NCBI GenBank assembly: GCA_030043215.1
Contig: JASHYG010000046.1
Span: 1 to 6,348 of the forward strand
Source of the DNA: Gammaproteobacteria bacterium
GTDB taxonomy: Bacteria > Pseudomonadota > Gammaproteobacteria > Steroidobacterales > Steroidobacteraceae
Direction: 5' to 3'
Length of the DNA stretch: 6,348 nucleotides
A model generated the notes under the pieces. That model made no database searches. It was not told the origin of the DNA and saw nothing but the letters and a program-made list of their open reading frames with translations. Within the stretch, counting starts at the first letter, position 1. Every line of letters begins with the position of its first letter. Made by a program: the position numbers and the translations under genes. This document shows, piece after piece, positions 1-6,040 of the stretch.

Positions 1-664
1 CCGGCTCGCCGAGACCGGGCGGTACGCCCGTCGCGACGATCGTGACGCGCGCCCCGATCGAGTCCCCCGCGCTGCGCAGGCTCCAGATGAGCGCCTCGAG
101 TTCGGCGACGCGCGCGGGGTCCGGGCAGAAGAAGGGATTCTCGTAGGCGAACGCCGGATCCACTGGATCGAGGCGCAGCGCGCCGACCTGGCTCAGATAC
201 CCGTGGATCCGCACCCCGAGCCGGTGCGCAAGATACTTGCGCGCGACGGCGCCGGCCGCGACGCGCATGACCGTCTCGCGTGCGGAGGAGCGGCCGCCGC
301 CGCGGTGGTCGCGCGCCCCGTACTTCTGCTGATACGTGTAGTCGGCATGGCCCGGCCGGAAGAGGTCCTTGATCTTCTCGTAGTCCCGCGAGCGGGCGTC
401 GTTGTTCTCGATCAGCATGCCGATCGGCGTGCCGGTCGTTCGTCCCTCGAACAGGCCCGAGAGGATCCGCACCTGGTCGCTCTCCCGGCGCTGGCTCACG
501 AACTGCGAGGTACCCGTGCGGCGCCGATCGACATCCGCCTGCACATCCGCCTCGCTGAGCGGCAGGCCGGGCGGACAGCCATCGACGATGCAGCCCATCG
601 CGGGGCCGTGGCTCTCGCCGAAGGTCGTCACCGTGAAGAGCTTGCCGATCGTATTCCCGGACAT
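1..664 (-). CDS. aroC: Chorismate synthase (partial, C-terminal part outside window)
   Basis: Chorismate synthase converts 5-enolpyruvylshikimate-3-phosphate to chorismate, the last shikimate-pathway step, in the cytoplasm; it needs reduced FMN. The visible 221 residues begin [10 protein letters not shown] and match the N-terminal 60% of the roughly 360-residue family. Signatures seen are GESHG (residues 16-20, with conserved His19), the arginine cluster RRR (47-49), FRPGHADY (102-109, with conserved His106) and the glycine-rich [10 protein letters not shown] (122-131). The two histidines and these arginine/glycine motifs belong to the family's active site. The frame stays open to the left edge, so the gene continues outside. 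The ATG is set by family alignment and by a GGTGA ribosome binding site 7 nt upstream that contains the prmB stop codon. It therefore looks translationally linked to prmB. No oddities seen; identification is very secure. Confidence 0.97.
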   Translation of the reverse strand, partial: MSGNTIGKLFTVTTFGESHGPAMGCIVDGCPPGLPLSEADVQADVDRRRTGTSQFVSQRRESDQVRILSGLFEGRTTGTPIGMLIENNDARSRDYEKIKDLFRPGHADYTYQQKYGARDHRGGGRSSARETVMRVAAGAVARKYLAHRLGVRIHGYLSQVGALRLDPVDPAFAYENPFFCPDPARVAELEALIWSLRSAGDSIGARVTIVATGVPPGLGEP

Positions 665-671
665 GCCGCGA

Positions 672-676
672 TCACC
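672..676 (-). promoter_or_regulatory. Ribosome binding site of aroC overlapping the prmB stop
   Basis: GGTGA read on the minus strand lies 7 nt before the aroC ATG and fits the extended Shine-Dalgarno consensus (AGGAGGTGA). Its last three bases are the TGA stop of prmB, so ribosomes ending prmB finish on the aroC entry site. Confidence 0.55.
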
Positions 677-1559
677 GCACCCGAAGAGGCTCCGCCGCCA
701 GAAGTTGTTCCGCCGTCAACAGAAAGACTCCGCCGCCGCCGCGCTCGAATTGCAGCCAGGTGAACGGCATGCGCGGGAAGGCGCGGCGCACGGCCCGCTC
801 GGTGTTGCCCACCTCCACGACCAGAACGCCGCGCGGGCGCAAGTGCCTGCTCGCCTCCCGCAGGATGACGCGCACCGACCGCAGGCCGTCGCCGCCCGCA
901 GCGAGGGCCAGCTCCGGTTCGTGGGCGTACTCGCGCGGCAGCCCTGCGAGCTCGCGCGCGCCCACGTAGGGCGGATTGCTCACGATGATATCGTAGCGGC
1001 GCCGCGCGAGCGCGCGGAAGTGATCGGATTTGACGAGGCTCACACGCCGTCCCAGCCGGTGCTTGCGCACGTTGATCCGGGCGACGGCGAGGGCCTCCTC
1101 CGAGATGTCGGACGCGTCCACCCGGGCGCGGCCGAACGCCTTCGCGCAGGCGATGGCGATGCAGCCGCTCCCCGTGCCGAGATCGAGCACCCGATGCACC
1201 GCCGAGCATCCGATCCAGGGCGCGAAACGGCGCTCGATGAGCTCGGCGAGCGGCGACCTCGGGATGAGCACGCGCGGATCGACGTGTAGCTCGAGCCCCG
1301 CGAACCAGGTCTTGCCGGTGAGGTAGACCGCCGGGATGCGCTCGGCGATGCGACGCTCGATGAGCGCGAGCGCCCGCCGCGCCTCGTGCAGGCGCACGCG
1401 ACTCGTAGCAGGGCTTCCCGGGGCGAGGGGCGGCAGCTCGAGGGCATGCAGGACGAGCGCCGCCGACTCGTCCCACGCGTTGTCGGTCCCGTGGCCGAAG
1501 CACACTCCCGCACGCGCGAGCCGCCGCGCCCCGCGCTCGATCAGCTCGCGCAGCGACAC
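672..1559 (-). CDS. prmB: Ribosomal protein uL3 N5-glutamine methyltransferase PrmB
   Basis: A SAM-dependent methyltransferase of the HemK/PrmB family that methylates a glutamine side chain of ribosomal protein uL3 (L3) and supports 50S assembly. Numbered from the GTG start (295 aa) it shows [11 protein letters not shown] (21-31) and [12 protein letters not shown] (79-90), both PrmB-type, IPRSP (99-103), the SAM-binding loop [11 protein letters not shown] (126-136) and the catalytic NPPY (195-198). The first two motifs separate PrmB from the release-factor enzyme PrmC. The GTG start gives about 20 residues before FGHGTD, close to the E. coli and Pseudomonas enzymes, but its ribosome binding site is weak. 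An in-frame ATG at 1652 would add 31 very basic, Pro-rich residues; it has a perfect AGGAGG at 1664-1669 but a long 11-nt spacer, and would overlap the divergent SCO start by 2 nt. Product is certain; the start is open. aroC follows after 7 nt. Confidence 0.93.
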   Translation of the reverse strand: MSLRELIERGARRLARAGVCFGHGTDNAWDESAALVLHALELPPLAPGSPATSRVRLHEARRALALIERRIAERIPAVYLTGKTWFAGLELHVDPRVLIPRSPLAELIERRFAPWIGCSAVHRVLDLGTGSGCIAIACAKAFGRARVDASDISEEALAVARINVRKHRLGRRVSLVKSDHFRALARRRYDIIVSNPPYVGARELAGLPREYAHEPELALAAGGDGLRSVRVILREASRHLRPRGVLVVEVGNTERAVRRAFPRMPFTWLQFERGGGGVFLLTAEQLLAAEPLRVR

Positions 1560-1635
1560 CGTCCCGCTCGCCGACGGCCGGCGCCCGGACGGCCTGCGCG
1601 CAGCCGGCTTGCGCCCGGGTCTCGCCTGCCTCTTG

Positions 1636-1644
1636 TGGGATAAT
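1636..1644 (+). promoter_or_regulatory. Extended -10 element for the SCO-psd-epmA unit
   Basis: TGGGATAAT fits the extended -10 pattern TGnTATAAT with one mismatch in the hexamer. No good -35 lies at 16-18 bp, which extended -10 promoters can tolerate. The hexamer ends 6 nt before the SCO ATG at 1651, so transcription would start at or next to the start codon and give a leaderless or nearly leaderless mRNA. It stands out as AT-rich against very GC-rich surroundings. Predicted by eye only. Confidence 0.45.
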
Positions 1645-1650
1645 TTCCTC

Positions 1651-2292
1651 ATGTCCCGACGCGCCTCCTGGATCCTCCTCGCCTGCGTCGCGGTTTGCGC
1701 CGCCGCGGCCGGCATGTGGGTCGCCCACGAGCTCGGCCCCCCCGTCCCGCGGCTCGTGAGCGGCACGTGGCTGCCGCAGCCGCGCAACGTCGGACCGATC
1801 GCGCTCGTCGATGGGACCGGCGCGCCGTTCACGCAGGCGCGACTGCTCGGCGCGCCCTCGCTCCTGTACTTCGGATTCACGCACTGTCCCGATGTGTGCC
1901 CGACGACGCTCGTCAAGCTTGCGCAGGTCCGCCGGTCAGGAGCAGTGCCGGACCTGCGCGTGATCTTCGTGACCGTCGATCCCGCACGCGACAGCCCGCA
2001 GCTGCTCGGCGCGTACGTGCGCGCGTTCGACCCGCATTTCATCGGACTCACGGGCTCGCAGCAGGCGATCGGCTCGCTCGCCGCGAGGCTCGGCGTCGCC
2101 TTCCAGAGAATCGATCTGCCGGGCGGAGACTACACGATGGATCACACCGCCGTCGTGTTCCTGCTCGATGCCGGCGGCCGGATCGTCGCGGTCTTCACCG
2201 CGCCCTTCGACGCCGCGCGCCTCACGCAGGATCTGCGCCGCGCCGCGGGGTTCCTCGCCACGGATCCCGGCGTGCAGACCCAGCGCTCATGA
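1651..2292 (+). CDS. SCO-family protein (copper chaperone / thioredoxin-like, membrane-anchored)
   Basis: A 213-residue SCO1/SenC/PrrC-family protein. Family members bind copper and help assemble the CuA site of cytochrome c oxidase, or act as thiol-disulfide reductases, on the outer face of the inner membrane. The N-terminus has MSRR followed by one hydrophobic segment (about residues 7-25), which looks like an uncleaved membrane anchor; Cys12 does not sit in a good lipobox. The thioredoxin-fold domain carries the copper-binding CPDVC (Cys79, Cys83), TVDPARD (108-114) and the third ligand His165 in DYTMDHT, so all three Cu ligands are present. No cytochrome oxidase genes lie in the window; the gene leads a unit with psd and epmA and overlaps psd by ATGA. 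The ATG at 1651 gives a normal anchor and has only a weak GGGA upstream. Which oxidase, if any, it serves cannot be told here. Confidence 0.92.
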   Translation: MSRRASWILLACVAVCAAAAGMWVAHELGPPVPRLVSGTWLPQPRNVGPIALVDGTGAPFTQARLLGAPSLLYFGFTHCPDVCPTTLVKLAQVRRSGAVPDLRVIFVTVDPARDSPQLLGAYVRAFDPHFIGLTGSQQAIGSLAARLGVAFQRIDLPGGDYTMDHTAVVFLLDAGGRIVAVFTAPFDAARLTQDLRRAAGFLATDPGVQTQRS

Positions 2293-3206
2293 TGCAGACC
2301 CCGGCATCGCCGACGCGGCCCAGCCGCCCGGAGAATGCGAGCGGGGCCGGCGCGTGGCTCTTCGTCGCCCTGCAGCGCCTGCTGCCGCAGCACGCACTGT
2401 CCCGTTGCGTCCATTGGCTCGCCCGCGCTCGGCTGAGGCCTCTCAAGAACGCGCTGATCGGCGCCTTCGTGCGCCGCTTCCGCCCACAGATGAGCGAGGC
2501 TTGCGAGGCGGATCCGCGGCTCTACGGCAGCTTCAACGAGCTGTTCACCCGCGCGCTCAAGCCCGGCGCGCGGCGCGTCGACGCCGATCCCTCCACCGTC
2601 GTGTCTCCCGTCGACGGCACGGTGAGTCAGATCGGCTATCTGGATGAGCTCACCCTCCTGCAGGCGAAGGGCAAGACCTACCGGCTCGATGCCCTGCTCG
2701 CGGCCCACGCCTGGACTCCCCGCTTTGCGGGCGGGGCATTCGCGACTCTGTACCTCGCCCCTTGCGACTATCACCGCATCCACATGCCCCTGGCGGCGGC
2801 GCTGCGAGCCGCGTGGTACGTCCCGGGCCGCCTGTTCAGCGTCAACGCGACGACGGCGGAAGCCGTCGCCAATCTCTTCGCCCGCAACGAGCGCGTCGCG
2901 TGCGCCTTCGAGACCGCGAGCGGCCTGCCGCTCGCGATGGTCCTCGTCGGAGCACTGTTCGTTGGCAGCATCGCGACGCAGTGGCACGGCGAGGTGGCGC
3001 CTCGGAGGCCGCGGCGGGCGCTCGACCTGCCGGTCCCCTACCGCACCCCGCCCCTCGCCAAGGGCGCCGAGATGGGCCGCTTCAACATGGGCTCGACGGT
3101 CATCCTGCTTTTCCCGCGCGACGCGGTCGCGTGGCTCCCGGAGCTCGCGGCCGCAAGCCGCATCCGCATGGGGCAACCGCTCGCGCGCTTGCTCGGCGCC
3201 GGATGA
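2289..3206 (+). CDS. psd: Phosphatidylserine decarboxylase proenzyme
   Basis: Psd makes phosphatidylethanolamine by decarboxylating phosphatidylserine at the inner membrane. It is a pyruvoyl enzyme made by self-cleavage of a proenzyme. The 305-residue protein shows the Asp of SPVDGTV (Asp109), YHRIHMP (His162, His165) and the cleavage motif in FNMGSTV (Gly268-Ser269), corresponding to the autoproteolysis residues Asp, His and Ser of E. coli Psd. Cleavage before Ser269 would give a beta chain of 268 residues and a 37-residue alpha chain carrying the pyruvoyl group. The motif reads MGST here instead of the common LGST, a mild change. The first ATG overlaps the SCO stop (ATGA); a second ATG follows directly at 2292. 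No clear Shine-Dalgarno is visible, which fits translational coupling. The first 18 residues are Pro/Ser/Arg-rich and poorly conserved. Confidence 0.96.
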   Translation: MMQTPASPTRPSRPENASGAGAWLFVALQRLLPQHALSRCVHWLARARLRPLKNALIGAFVRRFRPQMSEACEADPRLYGSFNELFTRALKPGARRVDADPSTVVSPVDGTVSQIGYLDELTLLQAKGKTYRLDALLAAHAWTPRFAGGAFATLYLAPCDYHRIHMPLAAALRAAWYVPGRLFSVNATTAEAVANLFARNERVACAFETASGLPLAMVLVGALFVGSIATQWHGEVAPRRPRRALDLPVPYRTPPLAKGAEMGRFNMGSTVILLFPRDAVAWLPELAAASRIRMGQPLARLLGAG

Positions 3207-4243
3207 CGGCCGTGCCCCCGAGCGTGACGGCGACGCCGCAGGACTGGCGGCCAGCGGCGAGCAAGCCGACGCTCGAGCGGCGCGCGGCGCTGCTCGCACG
3301 GACGCGGGCCTTCTTCGCGCACCGCGGCGTGCTCGAGGTGGAAACGCCGCTTCTCGCGAGCGCCGCCGTCACGGACGTGCACATCCACTCGGCCGAAGTT
3401 GATCTCGGGGGCGGCGCGCCTCCCCTCTACCTGCAGACCTCCCCCGAGTATGCGATGAAGCGGCTGCTCGCCGCCGGATACGGCGACGTGTTCCAGATCT
3501 GCCGCGCAGTGCGGGGGCTCGAGCGCGGCCGGCTGCACAATCCGGAATTCACGCTCGTCGAGTGGTACCGGCTCGGCTTCTCGCTCGAGCGCCTGATGAG
3601 CGAGGTGGAGGCGCTCGTGCGCGAGCTGCTCGGCCCCGGCACGCCACGGGCCGGCGAGCGCCTCACCTATCGCGACGCCTTCCTGCGCGAGCTGCGGCTC
3701 GATCCCTTGACGGCCGAGCCGCGCGAGCTCGCGCGCGCGGCCCGGGAGGCGGGCTACACCGTGGGGGCGGGCCACGGCGCGGGGGCGGGAGCCGGCGCGA
3801 CGCAAGCGGTCCCGCCCGAGCCGTCGCGCGATGACCTGCTCGATTTCCTCATGGCCGCCTGCGTCGGGCCGAAGCTCGGTCGCAGCGCCCTCACCTTCGT
3901 GCACCGCTATCCGGCCTCTCAGGCTGCGCTCGCGCAGCTCGACCCGCGCGACCCGCGCGTCGCCCTGCGCTTCGAGCTCTACTGCGAGGGCATCGAGCTC
4001 GCGAACGGCTTCGAGGAGCTCGCGAGCGCCGTGGAGCAGCGCTCGCGCTTCGAGCGGGATGTCGCCGCGCGCCGCGCGCTCCGATTGCCCGAGCTCCGGA
4101 TCGACGAGCGGTTGCTCGCCGCGCTGCAGGCGGGCCTCCCCGAATGCTCGGGCGTCGCGCTCGGCTTCGACCGCACCGTCATGATCGCAACGGGAGCGCG
4201 GCACATCGACGAGGTTCTGGCCTTTCCCGCCGACCGGGCGTGA
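3203..4243 (+). CDS. epmA: Elongation factor P (R)-beta-lysine ligase EpmA
   Basis: EpmA (PoxA/GenX/YjeA) is a truncated class II lysyl-tRNA synthetase homologue. It activates (R)-beta-lysine with ATP and joins it to Lys34 of EF-P instead of to a tRNA. The 346-residue protein lacks an anticodon-binding domain and starts with the catalytic core: RGVLEVETP (41-49, motif 1), TSPEYAMKRLL (79-89), RAVRGLERG with HNPEF (101-116, motif 2), EGIELANGFEEL (262-273, substrate pocket) and SGVALGFDR (316-324, motif 3). It ends FPADRA like the E. coli enzyme (325 aa). The extra length is mainly a Gly/Ala stretch and Pro-rich tail at about 187-207. The start overlaps the psd stop as ATGA, so coupling to psd is likely. 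efp (the substrate) faces it directly downstream and epmB follows. The GC-rich insert looks like local repeat expansion. Confidence 0.97.
   Translation: MTAVPPSVTATPQDWRPAASKPTLERRAALLARTRAFFAHRGVLEVETPLLASAAVTDVHIHSAEVDLGGGAPPLYLQTSPEYAMKRLLAAGYGDVFQICRAVRGLERGRLHNPEFTLVEWYRLGFSLERLMSEVEALVRELLGPGTPRAGERLTYRDAFLRELRLDPLTAEPRELARAAREAGYTVGAGHGAGAGAGATQAVPPEPSRDDLLDFLMAACVGPKLGRSALTFVHRYPASQAALAQLDPRDPRVALRFELYCEGIELANGFEELASAVEQRSRFERDVAARRALRLPELRIDERLLAALQAGLPECSGVALGFDRTVMIATGARHIDEVLAFPADRA
3761..3796 (+). repeat. Two 18-bp imperfect tandem units inside epmA (Gly/Ala insert)
   Basis: Two adjacent 18-bp units (3761-3778 and 3779-3796) agree at 14 of 18 positions and share GGGGGCGGG. In frame they encode VGAGHG followed by AGAGAG. 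The stretch sits where E. coli EpmA has a short loop, so in-frame slipped-strand expansion of a surface loop is a reasonable reading. Confidence 0.6.
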
Positions 4244-4270
4244 TGTGGCCCGACGGGGCGTGATGCGGCG
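4231..4270 (+). repeat. 20-bp tandem duplication spanning the epmA stop codon
   Basis: The two abutting 20-bp units, 4231-4250 and 4251-4270, match at 17 of 20 positions (CGACCGGGCG and CGACGGGGCG followed by TGATG...). The first holds the end of epmA (Asp-Arg-Ala-stop); the second is a non-coding copy with its own in-phase TGA at 4261. It looks like a local duplication of the gene end. Confidence 0.65.
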
Positions 4271-4285
4271 GCGCGGACTCGGCCT

Positions 4286-4305
4286 CGCGGAGCCGCGGCT
4301 CCGCG
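4286..4305. terminator. Perfect 20-bp palindrome between convergent epmA and efp
   Basis: CGCGGAGCCGCGGCTCCGCG is its own reverse complement and can form a strong hairpin with an 8-bp stem and 4-nt loop in either transcript. It lies in the 70-bp gap between the ends of two convergent genes, which suggests a shared transcript end or mRNA-stabilising structure. Neither strand has a T-run after it, so it is not a classical intrinsic terminator; Rho-dependent ending or 3'-end protection are alternatives. Confidence 0.45.
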
Positions 4306-4313
4306 GCGGGAGC

Positions 4314-4883
4314 CTACTGCTTGGCGCGGGAGATGTACTCGCCGGTCCGCGTGTCGACGCGGATGACTTCGCCCTCGTTGATGAAGAGCGGCACTCTCAC
4401 GACGGCACCGGTTTCGAGCTTCGCCGGCTTCTGGCCGCCGGTTGCCGTATCGCCGCGCAGTCCGGGATCGGTCTCGACGACCTGGAGCTCGATGTGAGGC
4501 GGAGCGGTCACGACGAGCGGCACGTTGTTGAACAGCGTGACGATGCAGACCGTTCCATCCTTGAGCCACTGGGCGTTGTCGCCGACGGCCGCCTTGCCGG
4601 CGGTGTACTGCTCGAAGGAATCGGGCACCATGAAGTGCCAGAATTCACCCTCCCGGTACAGGTACTGCATGTCCATCTCGACCACGTCGGCGGCGTCGAC
4701 CGACTCGCCTGACTTGAAAGTCCGCTCGATCGTCCGGCCGGTCTTGAGATTGCGGACCTTCACGCGATTGAACGCCTGTCCCTTGCCGGGCTTGACCATC
4801 TCGTTCTCGATGACGGAGTACGGCTCTCCGTCGAGCAGGATCTTGACGCCGGCCCGAAACTCGTTCGTGCTGATGCTGGTCAT
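4314..4883 (-). CDS. efp: Translation elongation factor P
   Basis: EF-P binds the ribosome between the P and E sites and speeds peptide bond formation at consecutive prolines. The 189-residue protein has the usual bacterial length (E. coli 188). It has an N-terminal KOW-like domain with VKPGKGQAF (residues 30-38), then the two OB-fold domains, including [19 protein letters not shown] and the C-terminal [11 protein letters not shown]. Lys34 sits in the PGKGQ loop and is the residue modified by EpmA in E. coli, so the substrate site is intact. The ATG start gives [15 protein letters not shown], aligning end to end with E. coli EF-P. It has only a weak GTGAG ribosome binding site. efp is convergent with epmA and divergent from epmB, so it is a separate transcript from its modifying enzymes. 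No hydroxylase (epmC) is in the window. Confidence 0.98.
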   Translation of the reverse strand: MTSISTNEFRAGVKILLDGEPYSVIENEMVKPGKGQAFNRVKVRNLKTGRTIERTFKSGESVDAADVVEMDMQYLYREGEFWHFMVPDSFEQYTAGKAAVGDNAQWLKDGTVCIVTLFNNVPLVVTAPPHIELQVVETDPGLRGDTATGGQKPAKLETGAVVRVPLFINEGEVIRVDTRTGEYISRAKQ

Positions 4884-4895
4884 TTCGTTCTCACT

Positions 4896-4901
4896 GAGGG
4901 G
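4896..4901 (+). promoter_or_regulatory. Ribosome binding site of epmB
   Basis: GAGGGG lies 6 nt before the ATG at 4908 and supports that start. It lies within the 24-bp gap between the divergent starts of efp and epmB. Confidence 0.6.
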
Positions 4902-4907
4902 CAAGCG

Positions 4908-4937
4908 ATGATACTGGCATCGAACCGGGCCTGCCAG
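4908..4937 (-). promoter_or_regulatory. Candidate sigma-70 promoter of efp
   Basis: On the minus strand CTGGCA (4932-4937, 4 of 6 to the -35 consensus) and TATCAT (4908-4913, 4 of 6 with the key first, second and last bases) are 18 bp apart. Transcription would start near 4901, leaving a leader of about 18 nt before the efp ATG. The -10 covers the first codons of epmB. No equally good plus-strand promoter for epmB was found. Predicted by eye only. Confidence 0.4.
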
Positions 4938-5936
4938 CCGCCGACGCGCTCGGGCTGGCAGCAGGAGATGGCCGAGGCCATCCGCACTCCTCGAGAGCTC
5001 GTGGCGGCGCTCGGCCTCGACCCTCGGCTTGCCGACGGCGCGGAACGCGCCTCGGAGCTGTTCCGGATACGCGTGCCGTGGAGCTACCTGAGGCGGATGC
5101 GCCGCGGCGATCCGCTCGATCCGCTGCTGCGCCAGGTGCTGCCTCTCGATGCCGAGCGGGACGAGCATCCGGGCTTCACGGCCGACCCGCTCGGCGAGCG
5201 CGCCGCGACGGCCGCCCCGTCCCTCCTCAAGAAATATCGCGGCCGCGCGCTGCTCATCGCCACCCCCGCCTGCGCGGTGCACTGCCGCTACTGCTTCCGC
5301 AGGGAATTTCCCTACGCGGAGCAGGCCGAGGCGCCGCGCTGGCAGGAGGCGCTCGAGCAGATCGAGCGCGACACGGACATCGAGGAGGTCATTCTGAGCG
5401 GCGGGGACCCGCTCTCCTTGAGCGACGCCCGGCTCGCCGCGCTCACGAGCGCCCTGGAGGGCATCGCGCACGTCCGCCGCCTCCGCGTGCACACCCGCTT
5501 GCCCATCGTGCTGCCCTCGCGCGTCGATTCGGGACTCACCGCGTGGCTCGCGAGCCTCAAATGGCCCGCGGTCGTCGTGCTGCATGCCAATCATGCCAAC
5601 GAGATTGACGGTGAGGTCCGGGAGGCCTGCACGGCGCTGCGCGGCGCAGGCGCCACCGTGCTCAATCAAACCGTGCTGCTGCGCGGCGTCAACGACGATG
5701 CCGGGACGCTCGCCGAGCTGTCCGTGCGGCTCTTCGAGGCGGGCGTACTGCCCTACTACCTGCATCTCCTCGATCGAGTAAGAGGCGCGGCGCATTTCGA
5801 GGTGGCCGAGGAGCGCGCGCAGCGCATCGCCGGCGAGCTCGCGGCGAGCCTGCCCGGCTACCTCGTGCCCCGCCTGGTCCGGGAGTGCGCCGGCGCCCCG
5901 GCCAAGACGCCCCTGCCGCCTCGGTTCGGCGCCTGA
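4908..5936 (+). CDS. epmB: EF-P (R)-beta-lysylation protein EpmB (lysine 2,3-aminomutase)
   Basis: EpmB (YjeK) is a radical-SAM, PLP-dependent mutase that converts (S)-alpha-lysine to (R)-beta-lysine, the group EpmA puts on EF-P. The protein has 342 residues, the same as E. coli EpmB. The [4Fe-4S] cluster motif CxxxCxxC is Cys122, Cys126 and Cys129 in [17 protein letters not shown]. Other landmarks are SGGDPL (164-169), the NHANEID segment, [20 protein letters not shown] and a C-terminal AKTPL whose Lys333 matches the PLP-binding lysine of E. coli EpmB. It lacks the long C-terminal extension of clostridial lysine aminomutases, as expected for EpmB. The ATG is supported by GAGGGG 6 nt upstream and by full-length alignment. 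It starts 24 bp from the divergent efp, opposite the predicted efp promoter, so shared control of enzyme and substrate is possible but not shown. Confidence 0.97.
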   Translation: MILASNRACQPPTRSGWQQEMAEAIRTPRELVAALGLDPRLADGAERASELFRIRVPWSYLRRMRRGDPLDPLLRQVLPLDAERDEHPGFTADPLGERAATAAPSLLKKYRGRALLIATPACAVHCRYCFRREFPYAEQAEAPRWQEALEQIERDTDIEEVILSGGDPLSLSDARLAALTSALEGIAHVRRLRVHTRLPIVLPSRVDSGLTAWLASLKWPAVVVLHANHANEIDGEVREACTALRGAGATVLNQTVLLRGVNDDAGTLAELSVRLFEAGVLPYYLHLLDRVRGAAHFEVAEERAQRIAGELAASLPGYLVPRLVRECAGAPAKTPLPPRFGA

Positions 5937-5999
5937 GCCGGGCGCTCACCTCCCGCAGCGGCCCCAAATGAGAGACCCCGCACGCGGGAGCCGCCCGGC
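5937..5999. other. Nested inverted repeats after epmB
   Basis: GCCGGGCG (5937-5944) pairs perfectly with CGCCCGGC (5992-5999), and inside it CTCCCGC (5950-5956) pairs with GCGGGAG (5984-5990), leaving a 27-nt loop. An alternative pairing, ACCCCGC (5975-5981) with GCGGGGT (5998-6004), competes with both. The dyad starts right after the epmB stop and ends just before the next promoter-like element. It could end the epmB transcript (no T-run is present) or be a binding site. In GC-rich DNA part of this may be chance. Confidence 0.4.
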
Positions 6000-6003
6000 G
6001 GGG

Positions 6004-6012
6004 TGCTAAACT
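6004..6012 (+). promoter_or_regulatory. Extended -10 promoter element for the right-edge gene
   Basis: TGCTAAACT fits TGn followed by TAnnnT. No convincing -35 hexamer is seen at 16-18 bp. A start about 7 nt downstream (near 6019) would leave a leader of some 22 nt carrying the AGGAG ribosome binding site. Predicted by eye only. Confidence 0.5.
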
Positions 6013-6028
6013 CACCGGACGTCACGCC

Positions 6029-6033
6029 AGGAG
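6029..6033 (+). promoter_or_regulatory. Ribosome binding site deciding the TTG start at 6041
   Basis: AGGAG is followed by a 7-nt spacer and then TTG at 6041. The spacing is ideal. The first in-frame ATG comes only at codon 94, deep inside the domain, so this site is the main reason for choosing TTG. Confidence 0.7.
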
Positions 6034-6040
6034 CTTGCAT

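Noticed and set aside
203..1289. Plus-strand frames of 186 and 295 codons opposite aroC and prmB
   Set aside because: They lie antisense to conserved genes and their translations are repetitive Arg/Ala/Pro sequence with no domain.
1651..1689. SCO protein as a lipoprotein through Cys12
   Set aside because: The residues before Cys12 are Leu-Leu-Ala and the hydrophobic stretch before it is only about five residues, a poor lipobox; a membrane anchor fits better.
672..2051. A 459-codon minus-strand frame running through prmB and into the SCO region
   Set aside because: Only the part up to 1559 (or 1652) resembles PrmB. The rest is antisense to the well-supported SCO gene and is low-complexity, as expected in GC-rich DNA.
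2142..3299. 385-codon minus-strand frame opposite psd
   Set aside because: Arg/Ala/Glu-rich translation with no recognisable motif, fully antisense to a clear psd gene.
3512..3535. Loss of the class II motif 2 in EpmA because FRNEE of E. coli reads VRGLE
   Set aside because: The conserved Arg and Glu keep their spacing to the invariant HNPEF, so the motif is varied but not broken.
3038..4204. 388-codon minus-strand frame opposite epmA
   Set aside because: Same shadow pattern; epmA on the plus strand has all family motifs.
4843..4871. TTGACG as a -35 for epmB
   Set aside because: The hexamer is good, but no -10 of acceptable quality lies 16-18 bp downstream, so no epmB promoter is called.
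4314..5795. 493-codon minus-strand frame that would give EF-P a 300-residue N-terminal extension
   Set aside because: EF-P aligns end to end from the ATG at 4883; the upstream part is antisense to epmB and lacks family similarity.
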